From Anaerolineae bacterium (GTDB taxonomy: Bacteria > Chloroflexota > Anaerolineae > Aggregatilineales > Phototrophicaceae): a stretch of 64,000 bases of DNA. The position numbers and the translations under genes were made by a program. Positions 42,053-50,228 of this stretch are shown piece after piece. Location: the NCBI GenBank assembly GCA_023382675.1, contig JAHDWN010000011.1, positions 103,996 to 167,995 on the forward strand, read 5' to 3'. Positions within the stretch are counted from its first letter, which is position 1. Each line of letters starts with the position of its first letter. The notes below the pieces were generated by a model. It was not told the origin of the DNA. It saw only the letters and a list, made by a program, of their open reading frames with translations, and did no database searches.

Positions 42053-43406
42053 CGCGCTGCGGGCGCTGCCTTCGGTCGATGCGCTTATCTCCAGCGTGGG
42101 CGGCGTGGCGCTGGTCGAGCGCTATGGGCGCACCGCGACCGTCGATATGCTGCGCGCCTTGCTGGACGAGACACGCACCCGCCTGCGCGCCGGTGAAACC
42201 GCCGCCATTGACAGCGACAGCCTGCTTGATAGTGCCGCCGCCCGCCTACATACAGAACAGCGCGGTTCGCTCGTGCCGGTCATCAATGCGACCGGTGTCA
42301 TCATCCACACCAATCTGGGGCGCGCGCCTCTGAGCGACGAAGCGCTCGACGCTGTGCGCGCCATCGGCGGCGGCTACAGCACGCTCGAATACGATCTCGA
42401 TGCGGGTGCGCGTGGCAGCCGTCTCAAGCACCCGGAGACGCTGCTGTGTACACTGACCGGGGCGGAGTCGGCGCTCGTCGTCAACAACAACGCCGCGGCC
42501 ACCGTGCTTATGCTGGCGGCGTTCGCGCGCGGGCGCGAGGTGATCGTCTCGCGCGGGCAGCTTGTCGAGATCGGCGGTGGCTTCCGCGTGCCGGACATCA
42601 TGGCCGAAAGCGGCGCAACCCTGATCGAGATCGGCACGACCAACCGAACACGCGCTGCCGATTACGAACGCGCCATCACCGAGAACACCGCCGCGCTCAT
42701 GCGCGTCCATTCGTCCAACTTCAAACAGGTTGGCTTTGTCGAGGAGACGCCGATCGCGGACATCGCTCGCATCGCCCAGGCCCACGGTATCGCTGCCCTC
42801 GACGATCTCGGCAGCGGCGCGCTGCTCGATTCGGCGGCCTACGGGCTGGCACATGAGCCGCTCCCTCAAGAAAGCCTGCAAGCGGGTATGGATCTGGTCG
42901 CTTTCAGCGGTGATAAGCTGCTTGGCGGGCCACAGGCAGGCATCCTGATCGGCAAACGTGAGCTGGTCGAGAAGCTCAAGCGTCACCCATTGGCCCGTGC
43001 CTTCCGCGCCGACAAGATGACGCTGGCGGCGCTAGTCGCCACACTGCTGCATTACCGCAAGGGCGAGGCGGTCGAGAAGATCCCCGTCTGGCGCATGATC
43101 GCGCGCCCGCTGGCAGATGTACACGCACAGGCTGAGGCTTGGGCTGTGCAGGTGGGCGGCAGCGTCATCGACGGCGAGTCGACTGTTGGCGGCGGCAGTT
43201 TGCCCGGCGCAACCCTGCCGACGGCACTGCTGGCGCTTGATATGTCGTCAGTCGACATATTTGCTGCGAATTTGCGCCGTGCTGATCCGCCGTTGATCGC
43301 GCGCATTCAGGATGGACATGTCGTCTTCGATCCGCGGACGGTGCTACCCGGCCAGGCGGAAATGCTGATTGAGATTGTCAAACGCACTCTCCAAAGCGAC
43401 ACGTAA
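42030..43406 (+). CDS. selA: L-seryl-tRNA(Sec) selenium transferase
   Basis: PLP enzyme of 458 aa that converts Ser-tRNA(Sec) to Sec-tRNA(Sec) with selenophosphate. Markers: N-terminal domain starting MNAKTPANALRALPSVDALI, VINATGVIIHTNLGRAPLS, VVNNNAAATVLML, ALDDLGSGALLD and the PLP Lys296 in FSGDKLLGGPQAGILIGK. The C-terminal STVGGGSLPG segment is also diagnostic. The ATG at 42030 gives the usual length. No selB, selD or tRNA(Sec) was seen in the window, so the rest of the pathway must be elsewhere. MFS gene follows after 2 bp. Confidence 0.92.
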   Translation: MNAKTPANALRALPSVDALISSVGGVALVERYGRTATVDMLRALLDETRTRLRAGETAAIDSDSLLDSAAARLHTEQRGSLVPVINATGVIIHTNLGRAPLSDEALDAVRAIGGGYSTLEYDLDAGARGSRLKHPETLLCTLTGAESALVVNNNAAATVLMLAAFARGREVIVSRGQLVEIGGGFRVPDIMAESGATLIEIGTTNRTRAADYERAITENTAALMRVHSSNFKQVGFVEETPIADIARIAQAHGIAALDDLGSGALLDSAAYGLAHEPLPQESLQAGMDLVAFSGDKLLGGPQAGILIGKRELVEKLKRHPLARAFRADKMTLAALVATLLHYRKGEAVEKIPVWRMIARPLADVHAQAEAWAVQVGGSVIDGESTVGGGSLPGATLPTALLALDMSSVDIFAANLRRADPPLIARIQDGHVVFDPRTVLPGQAEMLIEIVKRTLQSDT

Positions 43407-43408
43407 TA

Positions 43409-44638
43409 ATGCAGCCAGATACTTTCACAACCACTGGCGGCTGGCGCTCACTCCCACGCAACATCTGGGTGATGACGGCAACCAGCTTCCTGACCGATAT
43501 TTCGTCAGAGATGGTACTTAACCTGCTGCCGTTGTTCCTGGCGAATGTGCTCGGCATCAAGACCAACGTCATCGGCCTGATCGAAGGCACCGCTGAAAGC
43601 CTGAGCAGCCTGCTCAAGATCGTCTCCGGCAGTCTGTCCGACCGCATGGGGCAGCGCAAACGGCTGGCGGTGGCTGGCTATGGCATCTCGGCCCTCGCCA
43701 AGCCGCTGCTGTATTTCGCGACCAGCTGGTTCGGTGTCGCCTTCATCCGCTTCCTTGACCGTGTCGGCAAAGGTGTGCGCACGGCCCCGCGCGACGCGCT
43801 GATCGCTGACAGCACACCGCCTGACCGGCGCGGGTTCGCCTTCGGATTGCACCGCGCGGGCGATACCCTGGGTGCGGTCATTGGCGTTGGCATTGCGCTT
43901 ATGATCGTCCTGGCGAATCAGTCGGGCGCGGTCGAGCTTGGCCGCACAACTTTTCAGACGGTTGTCCTGTTCAGCGCGATTCCCGGTGTGCTGGCGGTCG
44001 TCGTGCTGGCCTTCGGCGCGCATGATCAGCCGCGAACGCCGGCAGCGCAAACACCGGGTCTGGCGCTGCGCGGCCTGCCGTCGTCCTTCAAGACATTTCT
44101 GCTGATCCTGGCGCTGTTCACGCTGGGAAATTCCGCCGACGCTTTCCTGCTCTTGCGCGCCCAGGAGCGCGGTCTGAGCGTACCCGGCGTGCTCTTGATG
44201 CTGCTGACGTTCAATCTGGTCTACGCGTTCGTCTCGGTTGTCGCCGGGCGTTTCTCGGATCGCGTCGGGCGTAAGCGGCTGATCCTGATCGGGTGGGCGG
44301 TCTATGCGCTGCTCTATCTCGGCTTTGCGCTGGCGCAAACGGCCTGGCAGGTCTGGGCGGTCTATGCCGCCTATGGCATCTACTACGGCATGTTCGACGG
44401 CACGGCCAAAGCGATGGTCGCGGATCTCGTGCCTGCGCACCTGCGTGGCAGCGCCTACGGCGTTTACAACGGCGTGATCGCGCTGGCGGCGCTGCCCGCT
44501 AGCCTGCTCGCGGGCATCCTCTGGCAGGGAATCGGCGGCTGGGCGGGCCTGGGCGCATCCGCGCCATTCATCGCCGGGGCACTGCTGGCGGGCGCGGCGG
44601 CGCTGCTGCTGACGATCTGGCAACCGCACACGGTGTAA
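43409..44638 (+). CDS. Major facilitator superfamily transporter
   Basis: 409-aa protein with about 12 membrane helices. The motif-A-like loop GSLSDRMGQRKRLAVAGYG occurs after helix 2 and again as GRFSDRVGRKRLILIGW in the second half, as expected for the internal duplication of MFS. VGKGVRTAPRDALIADSTPPDRRGFAFGLHRAGDT is characteristic of a bacterial subgroup of uncharacterised MFS exporters. Substrate unknown. It starts 2 bp after selA and is probably in the same transcript. Confidence 0.87.
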   Translation: MQPDTFTTTGGWRSLPRNIWVMTATSFLTDISSEMVLNLLPLFLANVLGIKTNVIGLIEGTAESLSSLLKIVSGSLSDRMGQRKRLAVAGYGISALAKPLLYFATSWFGVAFIRFLDRVGKGVRTAPRDALIADSTPPDRRGFAFGLHRAGDTLGAVIGVGIALMIVLANQSGAVELGRTTFQTVVLFSAIPGVLAVVVLAFGAHDQPRTPAAQTPGLALRGLPSSFKTFLLILALFTLGNSADAFLLLRAQERGLSVPGVLLMLLTFNLVYAFVSVVAGRFSDRVGRKRLILIGWAVYALLYLGFALAQTAWQVWAVYAAYGIYYGMFDGTAKAMVADLVPAHLRGSAYGVYNGVIALAALPASLLAGILWQGIGGWAGLGASAPFIAGALLAGAAALLLTIWQPHTV

Positions 44639-44654
44639 CATCGGCAACCTCGTA

Positions 44655-44692
44655 TTAAATCTGCCTTAAATCCCCGCGGGGGGTACTAAAAT
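44655..44692 (+). promoter_or_regulatory. Response-regulator direct-repeat box and promoter of two-component system 2
   Basis: TTAAATCTGCCTTAAAT (44655-44671), two TTAAAT half-sites 11 bp apart, covers the expected -35 position of a TAAAAT -10 element (44687-44692). This is the layout of PhoP/OmpR-activated promoters. The same box with one base changed is at 50063-50079 before cassette 2. A CCCCGCGGGG palindrome (44672-44681) lies in the spacer. Confidence 0.6.
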
Positions 44693-44728
44693 AAGAGAGG
44701 CGACACGATCTACTAGCCAGGAAGCCGC

Positions 44729-45424
44729 ATGACACACATTCTCCTTATCGACGACGAGCGCAAGCTGACAGGACCATTACAGAGCGCATTTGAACGCGAG
44801 GGCTATCAGGTCACAGTCGCGCATGATGGGCACGCCGGGCTGAGCCTGGCGCTGGTCAGCAAGCCGGACGTGATCGTCCTCGACGTGATGATGCCAGGTC
44901 TGGATGGCTGGCAGGTGTGCCAGGCGATCCGCGAGCGCAGCAGCGTGCCGATCATCATGCTGACTGCGCTTGACGAGAGCGTTGACCGCATCAAAGGGCT
45001 GGAGATGGGCGCGGATGATTATCTCGTCAAGCCGTTCAGCTACCAGGAGTTGGAAGCACACGTGCGGGCCATGCTGCGGCGCGTGCGCCTGGACGCGGGT
45101 GACGAGCCATCGCATCAAGTGACCATCGGCGTCATCGAACTCGATCTCGACTCACATACGGTCACGCGCAGAGGCAAGCCGGTCAGCCTGCGCCAGAAAG
45201 AGTTCGAAATTCTGACGCTGCTCATGACCAACGCGGGCAAAGTCATCACCCGCGAGCAGCTCTTCGATGAAGTCTGGGGCACGGATTGGCTTGGCGATAC
45301 GCGCACGCTTGACGTACACATGAGCTGGCTGCGCGCCAAGCTGGAAGATGACCCGGCGCACCCGGCCTACCTGCAAACGGTGCGCGGCGTTGGCTATCGT
45401 TTCGCCATCCCTGAAACGACGTAG
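44729..45424 (+). CDS. OmpR-family response regulator of two-component system 2
   Basis: 231-aa regulator. The receiver has IDDER (acidic pair), phospho-Asp in VIVLDVMMPGLDG near residue 51, LTALDE and Lys in YLVKPFSYQE near residue 101. The winged-helix output domain contains LRQKEFEILTLLM and RTLDVHMSWLRAKLEDDP. AGGA precedes the ATG. Co-transcribed with its kinase 2 bp later. The direct-repeat box in its promoter suggests autoregulation, and the shared box suggests control of cassette 2. Confidence 0.92.
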   Translation: MTHILLIDDERKLTGPLQSAFEREGYQVTVAHDGHAGLSLALVSKPDVIVLDVMMPGLDGWQVCQAIRERSSVPIIMLTALDESVDRIKGLEMGADDYLVKPFSYQELEAHVRAMLRRVRLDAGDEPSHQVTIGVIELDLDSHTVTRRGKPVSLRQKEFEILTLLMTNAGKVITREQLFDEVWGTDWLGDTRTLDVHMSWLRAKLEDDPAHPAYLQTVRGVGYRFAIPETT

Positions 45425-45426
45425 TC

Positions 45427-46824
45427 ATGTTCAAGCGCAACACGATTGGCCGCCGCATCCTTCTGATCTTCACCTTCATCGTCCTGACCGGCAGCCTGCT
45501 CCAGCTTCTCATCTCCGGCTCGCAAATCCAGGACGCAATCTTCGAATTTCACCTGCACGCCATGGAAACTGAAGCGTTGATCGCCTCCTCACAGTTAGGA
45601 GCGCGCGGCGGCGATGGCGATGAAGAAGATCGGCTTCCGCAGCCGACAGCATGGCTGCCAGCCAACCTGCGCTATGAGTATTACGTGGTCGATCCCCTGC
45701 TACGGGTGATCGCCACCTCGGATGACGATCTGGCTGTTGGTACGCAGGTGACGCCCACGGAGGAGATCCGCGAGGCACAGCGCGAGGCCATCGGACGGTC
45801 GATTCGCGATAGGCATTTCTACGTCGCCGCGCCGATTGGCGGCGGTGAGCGCGGCACGGGCTTTCTCGTCTTCTACGAGCCTGCGGACAGCGCCTATGCC
45901 GAAACCGGGCAGCGCTGGTTGCAGTTGATCCTGTCGACCGTGCCGGTGCTGGGGTTGGTCGTCATCGCCAGTCTGTGGATTTCGCGCACCATCGCCCGGC
46001 CAATTCGCGCGCTCGAAAACACAGCCTTACAGATGGCGGACGGTGCGTTCGATGCCCGCATCGACGTGCATTCTGACGACGAGATCGGCAGGCTGGGGCG
46101 CAGCTTCAACTACATGGCCGAGCAGCTTTCGGCGCTCTTGCGTTCGCAGCGGGAGTTTATCAGCAATGCAGCGCATGAACTGCGCACGCCACTGATGACC
46201 TTCAAGCTGCGCATCGAGGCGCTTGGCAATCCTGATCAAGACCCGGCGGAGCGCGCGACCTATCTGCGCGAGTTGAACGAACAGGTCGATCACATGGCGT
46301 CGCTGGTGTCGTCGCTGCTGATCCTGGCGCGCATCGACGAGAGCCGCCACCCGCTCAACGTCGAGCCATATGACAGCACCGCCCTGCTGCACGACGTGAC
46401 GCGGCACTGGCGTATCGAAGCGCAGCGGGCAAAGCTAGGCTTCGAGACCGACATTCCGGCGAATCTGCCGGACATCCCCGTGGCTGCCAATGATCTATGG
46501 ATGGTGCTCGATAACCTGTTCAGCAATGCGATCAAGTACACGCTTGAGGGGAAAATCGCCTTCGCGGCCTGGCACAGTGGCGGTCAGGTGGTGCTGCAAG
46601 TGACGGATACCGGGCGGGGCTACTCAACCGAGGAAGGCCAGCAGATCTTCACGCGTTTCTTCCGCACTGCCGACGTGCGTGCCGATGAGATTTCCGGCAC
46701 TGGCCTCGGTCTTGCCATCGTCCAGAGCATCGTCGCCCTGTACGATGGCCGTGTCGAGGCGCACAGCGCGGGGATCGGGCAGGGTTCGCAGTTCACCGTC
46801 ACCCTGCCGCTCAAGCGCGCCTAG
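45427..46824 (+). CDS. Sensor histidine kinase of two-component system 2
   Basis: 465-aa membrane kinase: first helix (about 11-32), outer sensor loop (about 35-160) with an acidic RGGDGDEED stretch, second helix (about 161-185), HAMP (ARPIRALENTALQMADG), HisKA with H-box SNAAHELRTP, N box MVLDNLFSNAIKYT, G1 DTGRGYS and G2 GTGLGLAIVQSI. The acidic loop could bind a cation, but this is only a suggestion. Its stop overlaps tail-to-tail by 4 bp with the ferric-reductase-like gene of cassette 2. Confidence 0.9.
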   Translation: MFKRNTIGRRILLIFTFIVLTGSLLQLLISGSQIQDAIFEFHLHAMETEALIASSQLGARGGDGDEEDRLPQPTAWLPANLRYEYYVVDPLLRVIATSDDDLAVGTQVTPTEEIREAQREAIGRSIRDRHFYVAAPIGGGERGTGFLVFYEPADSAYAETGQRWLQLILSTVPVLGLVVIASLWISRTIARPIRALENTALQMADGAFDARIDVHSDDEIGRLGRSFNYMAEQLSALLRSQREFISNAAHELRTPLMTFKLRIEALGNPDQDPAERATYLRELNEQVDHMASLVSSLLILARIDESRHPLNVEPYDSTALLHDVTRHWRIEAQRAKLGFETDIPANLPDIPVAANDLWMVLDNLFSNAIKYTLEGKIAFAAWHSGGQVVLQVTDTGRGYSTEEGQQIFTRFFRTADVRADEISGTGLGLAIVQSIVALYDGRVEAHSAGIGQGSQFTVTLPLKRA

Positions 46825-47498
46825 CTCTGCTGGATGATCTGGCGCACCGCTGCCGGTTCGCCCTGACCGACGTGGCGCAGGCGCATCTCCAGCAGCCCGA
46901 CGACCCCCACCACGGCGATGCCCATCAGCAACCGCACGCCCAGGCGCTCGCCATCCGTCCCGGCGGTCAGGCCGTGGAGCGTGACCATGGCGAAGGTCAG
47001 GTAGCTGATCAGATGGATTGTCTTCCACAGCTTGTAGCCGATGTGCTTGCGCAGCGGGAAGCTCACCGTGACCACCACCAGCGCCCAGAAGGCGAGCGTC
47101 CCCAGGCCGACGAACAGCGGGCGATACGGCCCCTGAAATGGGATCAGGATGTCGGCCAGGCTGAACTGGAAGTACTTATCGATCAGCAGCAGCGCCGCGT
47201 GTGCGCCGCCGAGCACCAGTGCCAGCCAGGAGATGGTGCTGTGCATCGTCACCGAGAGCGCGCCCGGCGACCAGTTCTTGACGAACTGCGTGCTGATGAA
47301 CAGACCCCAGATCATCGAAGCGGTCAGCAAGATATAAGCGATGAGGCCCAAGGCGCGGATCAGATGCCAGGTAAGGCGCTCGTCCGTCACGAGTGTGTTG
47401 AAGAAGCCGCTGTTCAGCAGCCACCAGGCGGTGATGCTGATCACGGCGACGCTGAGGATCAGCGCGATTGTGTCGAGCCATTTGGCCGGTTTGACCAT
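46821..47498 (-). CDS. Cassette 2 gene 4: ferric-reductase-like transmembrane haem protein
   Basis: 225-aa paralogue of the protein at 31167-31847, conserved along its whole length. It has about six helices and histidines in matching places: LTWHLIRALGLIAY, SVTMHSTISWLALVLGGAHA, LWKTIHLISYLTF and MVTLHGLTAG. The invariant WGLFIS..FVKNWSPG loop is shared by both copies. No flavin or NAD domain. Last gene of the minus-strand cassette, about 75 bp after the SH3 gene. Confidence 0.85.
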   Translation of the reverse strand: MVKPAKWLDTIALILSVAVISITAWWLLNSGFFNTLVTDERLTWHLIRALGLIAYILLTASMIWGLFISTQFVKNWSPGALSVTMHSTISWLALVLGGAHAALLLIDKYFQFSLADILIPFQGPYRPLFVGLGTLAFWALVVVTVSFPLRKHIGYKLWKTIHLISYLTFAMVTLHGLTAGTDGERLGVRLLMGIAVVGVVGLLEMRLRHVGQGEPAAVRQIIQQS

Positions 47499-47571
47499 TG
47501 TCAGTGTTCCTTGTCGCTTGCCAGGGCGGAGATGCGCCCATCACCGGACAGGCGCATCTCCGATAAGAAAG

Positions 47572-48663
47572 TTAGTCGTCGTGCTCGTCGAATTCGCCGT
47601 GTTCATTCTCCCCGCTGAAGATGTTGCCGGGGACGATCTGCACGCTCTGGCCGTTCATCTGGGGGAGGTTGTAGACGGTCAGGTTGCTGCAGTCGCCCGC
47701 CAACTGCACCAGATCGCGCCCGATCCAGGCTGATGCGCCGTCGGGCGTGCCCACCAACAACCAGTTCTGATCCGCGTTGGTGCCGCCGACCGGCACATTC
47801 AGTCCGCCGAAGCCGTAGCCGAGGATGCTGTAGCCGGTGCCGGGGCCGCTGCGCAGGTTCGCTGCTGCCACGCTCACTGTGGCGTTGCAAGCTTCGGCTG
47901 GCGCGGGTGCGCTCGCGGTGTCAGAGACGGTGATCGGCGTGGTTGCGGGCGTGGGCAGCAGCACATATTCAGAGCCGCCCAAAGCGTGCATCTGCACGTC
48001 AATGTTCATAGCCGGTGCCGTGGGGCTTGAGCGCAGCGTAAAATCGTAGACGCCGCTGTCGAGCACAATGCCCAATCCGTCGATGGCCGCGCCTGCCGTC
48101 GCCACGACCGCGCCGGTGTTGTCGACCAGCTGCGCTGTTGCGCCGCTCGCCGGATACCGAGCGGTCACGACGGCCGATGTGTTTGCTGGGACATCCAGCC
48201 GGACATTGCTGCTTGGCACAGTGCTCGTCAGTGGCAGCTGATAGCCCTGGTCGAGTGTCAGCGCATTCGTTGTTGCTGCATTGACTGTGCCGGTAGCGCT
48301 CATGCCTGCCAGCGAGCGGATGCGGGCGAACGCCTGCGTATGCGCGGGCAGTCGTTCAATCGTGATGGTGTGATCGCCGGAGTTCGGCGCGATGCTCAAT
48401 TCCAGGGCACGAACACGCGGATCGGCCTGGCGGAAGACGACGCTTCCATGCGCGTCAGTGATGACAACCGAGGCCATACTCAAGTCAAGCTTGACGACGC
48501 CGGTGGTGTTGGCGGGCAGCGCGACCGATGCGGTCACGCTCGGCGTGGCATCATCCAGCGTGATGACATCGCTCATCGAGTTCGGGTCGCTCTGCGCCAG
48601 CGCGGGCAGCGCGGCGGCAGTGGCAATGACGATGCCCATCGCCCACTTATGCAGTGATTTCAT
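47572..48663 (-). CDS. Cassette 2 gene 3: secreted SH3-domain protein with acidic/His tail
   Basis: 363-aa exported paralogue of the protein at 29983-31110. The start at 48663 (GGAG upstream) gives signal peptide MKSLHKWAMGIVIATAAAL with cleavage after PALAQ. It then repeats the SDVITLDDATPSVTASVALP beta region, and the SH3 domain (VAAANLRSGPGTGYSILGYGF, flanked by two Cys). The tail is shorter but again Glu/Asp/His-rich (GENEHGEFDEHDD). It overlaps the apbE stop by 17 bp, so translation is coupled. Confidence 0.82.
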   Translation of the reverse strand: MKSLHKWAMGIVIATAAALPALAQSDPNSMSDVITLDDATPSVTASVALPANTTGVVKLDLSMASVVITDAHGSVVFRQADPRVRALELSIAPNSGDHTITIERLPAHTQAFARIRSLAGMSATGTVNAATTNALTLDQGYQLPLTSTVPSSNVRLDVPANTSAVVTARYPASGATAQLVDNTGAVVATAGAAIDGLGIVLDSGVYDFTLRSSPTAPAMNIDVQMHALGGSEYVLLPTPATTPITVSDTASAPAPAEACNATVSVAAANLRSGPGTGYSILGYGFGGLNVPVGGTNADQNWLLVGTPDGASAWIGRDLVQLAGDCSNLTVYNLPQMNGQSVQIVPGNIFSGENEHGEFDEHDD

Positions 48664-49594
48664 GTTCCGTCTCTCCTTCGGTAGCAATAAACGTGGTAAA
48701 GCGCCCGGTCGCCAGGAGCGCGCCGTCCGCGCGCACGATCATCCCGGCGGCGTCCCACTGCGCATCCAGCCAGCGCAGCCCGGCTTCGCTGCCCATCAAC
48801 AGCACAGCCTTGGCGAACGCATCCGCCAGCGCGCCGTTCGAGTGGATGACCGTCGCCGACCGAACGTCAGTGTCGGCGGGCTGCCCCGTGCGCGGGTCGA
48901 TGATGTGATGCTGCGCGCGGCCATCGGTGGTCTGCCAGCGACGGTAATCGGTCGCGCTGGTGACGATGCTGCCGTGCTTCAGGCTGACGGTGGCGGAGAT
49001 GTCGTTGTCCGTGCCCGGCTGGCCGATGTCCACACGCCAACCGAGTCGCCCCGCCGGCGCGCCCGCGACGGCGATGTCGCCGCCCAGGTTGACGATGGCC
49101 GGCCCATGCGCCGCCAACTGCTCGACGAGAATCTGTGCCGCCCAGCCTTTGGCGATCCCGCCCAGGTCGATGCCGCTGTGTTCCGGCAGTCGCACCTCGC
49201 GTGTCTCTGGCTTGAGTTCGATCCCGCGCCAATCGGCCACGGCAACCTGCGCGCCGCTCGCCCCCGGTTGAAGCGCCTCGAACGACCGGTCGTAACCGGC
49301 AGCAACCAGGGCGGGCAGCACCAGCGGGTTGAACAACCCGTCGGTCAGGCGCGCGGCGTTCTTCGCCAGCACCAGCAGCCTGAACAGTGTCTCACTGACC
49401 TGCGTCCACTCCCCGGCAGCGGCGTTCATCCGCGAAAGCTCGCTCTCAGGCCGGAAGCGCGATAAGCAGGCTTCCAACGTTTCGGTGGTGGCGGGCAGTT
49501 CACTCAGGATGCGCGTGCCGTCAGCCTCAGTTTCGAGCTGCGCTTCGACCGTGCAGCCCATCGCCCGAAAGCGGATGTAATGGATCGGTGTCAT
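48647..49594 (-). CDS. Cassette 2 gene 2: ApbE-like FAD:protein FMN transferase
   Basis: 315-aa ApbE paralogue of the protein at 29069-29986. Markers in order: IRFRAMGCTVEAQLE, SGIDLGGIAKGWAAQILVEQL, VNLGGDIAVAGAP, HHIIDPRTGQPADTD and the metal-binding end TVIHSNGALADAFAKAV. As in copy 1 there is no export signal before the catalytic fold. Its start overlaps the stop of the small anchored protein gene by one base. Confidence 0.9.
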   Translation of the reverse strand: MTPIHYIRFRAMGCTVEAQLETEADGTRILSELPATTETLEACLSRFRPESELSRMNAAAGEWTQVSETLFRLLVLAKNAARLTDGLFNPLVLPALVAAGYDRSFEALQPGASGAQVAVADWRGIELKPETREVRLPEHSGIDLGGIAKGWAAQILVEQLAAHGPAIVNLGGDIAVAGAPAGRLGWRVDIGQPGTDNDISATVSLKHGSIVTSATDYRRWQTTDGRAQHHIIDPRTGQPADTDVRSATVIHSNGALADAFAKAVLLMGSEAGLRWLDAQWDAAGMIVRADGALLATGRFTTFIATEGETEHEITA

Positions 49595-49974
49595 TAGCGG
49601 GTTGACCGGCTTCGCATCGACAGCAACTGCTGCTGTGTATTCATTTGTAGCTGTGGCTGCGGCACGCTGATCTGCGGCTGCTGCTGAAGCTGAACTGTCG
49701 GCGCGTTGGGGACGACCTGCGGTGTTTGCTGTCCCTGGCGCAGGATGACGATGCTCGGCGCAGCACGATTGATCGTGGTCCCCGGCGCGGCATTCGTGAT
49801 CGCCTGGGTGCTGCTATCAAGCAGGGCGGTGTCCGCGCTTACGTCCGCGGCGTTCGCAAATGTGCGCTCGTCGAGCGCCACCAGCGTTTGTGCGCCGATG
49901 ATGGTTGCAACCGTGCTGCCCGTCACGAGGAAGGTACGCACGAGGAGTTTGCGCGTGCGGTCCGTGTTTGCCAT
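49594..49974 (-). CDS. Cassette 2 gene 1: small membrane-anchored Gln/Pro-rich protein
   Basis: 126-aa paralogue of the protein at 28620-29072. It starts MANTDRTRKLLVRTFLVTGS and has one hydrophobic helix, then a Thr/Ala region, the shared core INRAAPSIVILRQ, and a Gln/Pro-rich end. The conserved basic start plus helix suggests an inside N-terminus and outer tail. First gene of the cassette; four TTAAAT-like half-sites lie about 65-105 bp upstream (50040-50079). Confidence 0.75.
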   Translation of the reverse strand: MANTDRTRKLLVRTFLVTGSTVATIIGAQTLVALDERTFANAADVSADTALLDSSTQAITNAAPGTTINRAAPSIVILRQGQQTPQVVPNAPTVQLQQQPQISVPQPQLQMNTQQQLLSMRSRSTR

Positions 49975-50039
49975 GGTGACTTTTCCGTTCGTTCCTGTAA
50001 GTCAATGTGTACAGCGTAAAACGAATGGCACGGGCTCGC

Positions 50040-50079
50040 TTAAACGCCAACTCAAATGTGGCTTAAATCTGCGTTAAAT
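50040..50079 (-). promoter_or_regulatory. Array of response-regulator half-sites before cassette 2
   Basis: TTAAAC (50040), TCAAAT (50052), TTAAAT (50063) and TTAAAT (50074) are spaced 12, 11 and 11 bp. On the coding (minus) strand they read as ATTTAA/GTTTAA half-sites, like PhoP/OmpR boxes. The last two form TTAAATCTGCGTTAAAT, one base different from the box at 44655-44671. Confidence 0.6.
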
Positions 50080-50228
50080 GGCTTAACGGAGGCAGCAAAC
50101 ACCATCGGAGTGTGTTTCGGGCTGCAATCGTGGCGCCGGCTTGCGTCTTTCGCGCGTCTGCAACTCGATGCGCAAATCAGCGTATACGCTCATGGCGCAA
50201 GTAACCACGTGTCACCGGGGAGGAAATG

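Noticed and set aside
48160..48180. A Ser-Gly-Ala-Thr stretch in the cassette 2 SH3 protein that looks like an ApbE flavinylation motif
   Set aside because: The matching place in the cassette 1 paralogue lacks it (Gly-Ala-His-Ala-Thr-Thr), and the surrounding fold does not look like an FMN-binding domain, so it is probably chance.
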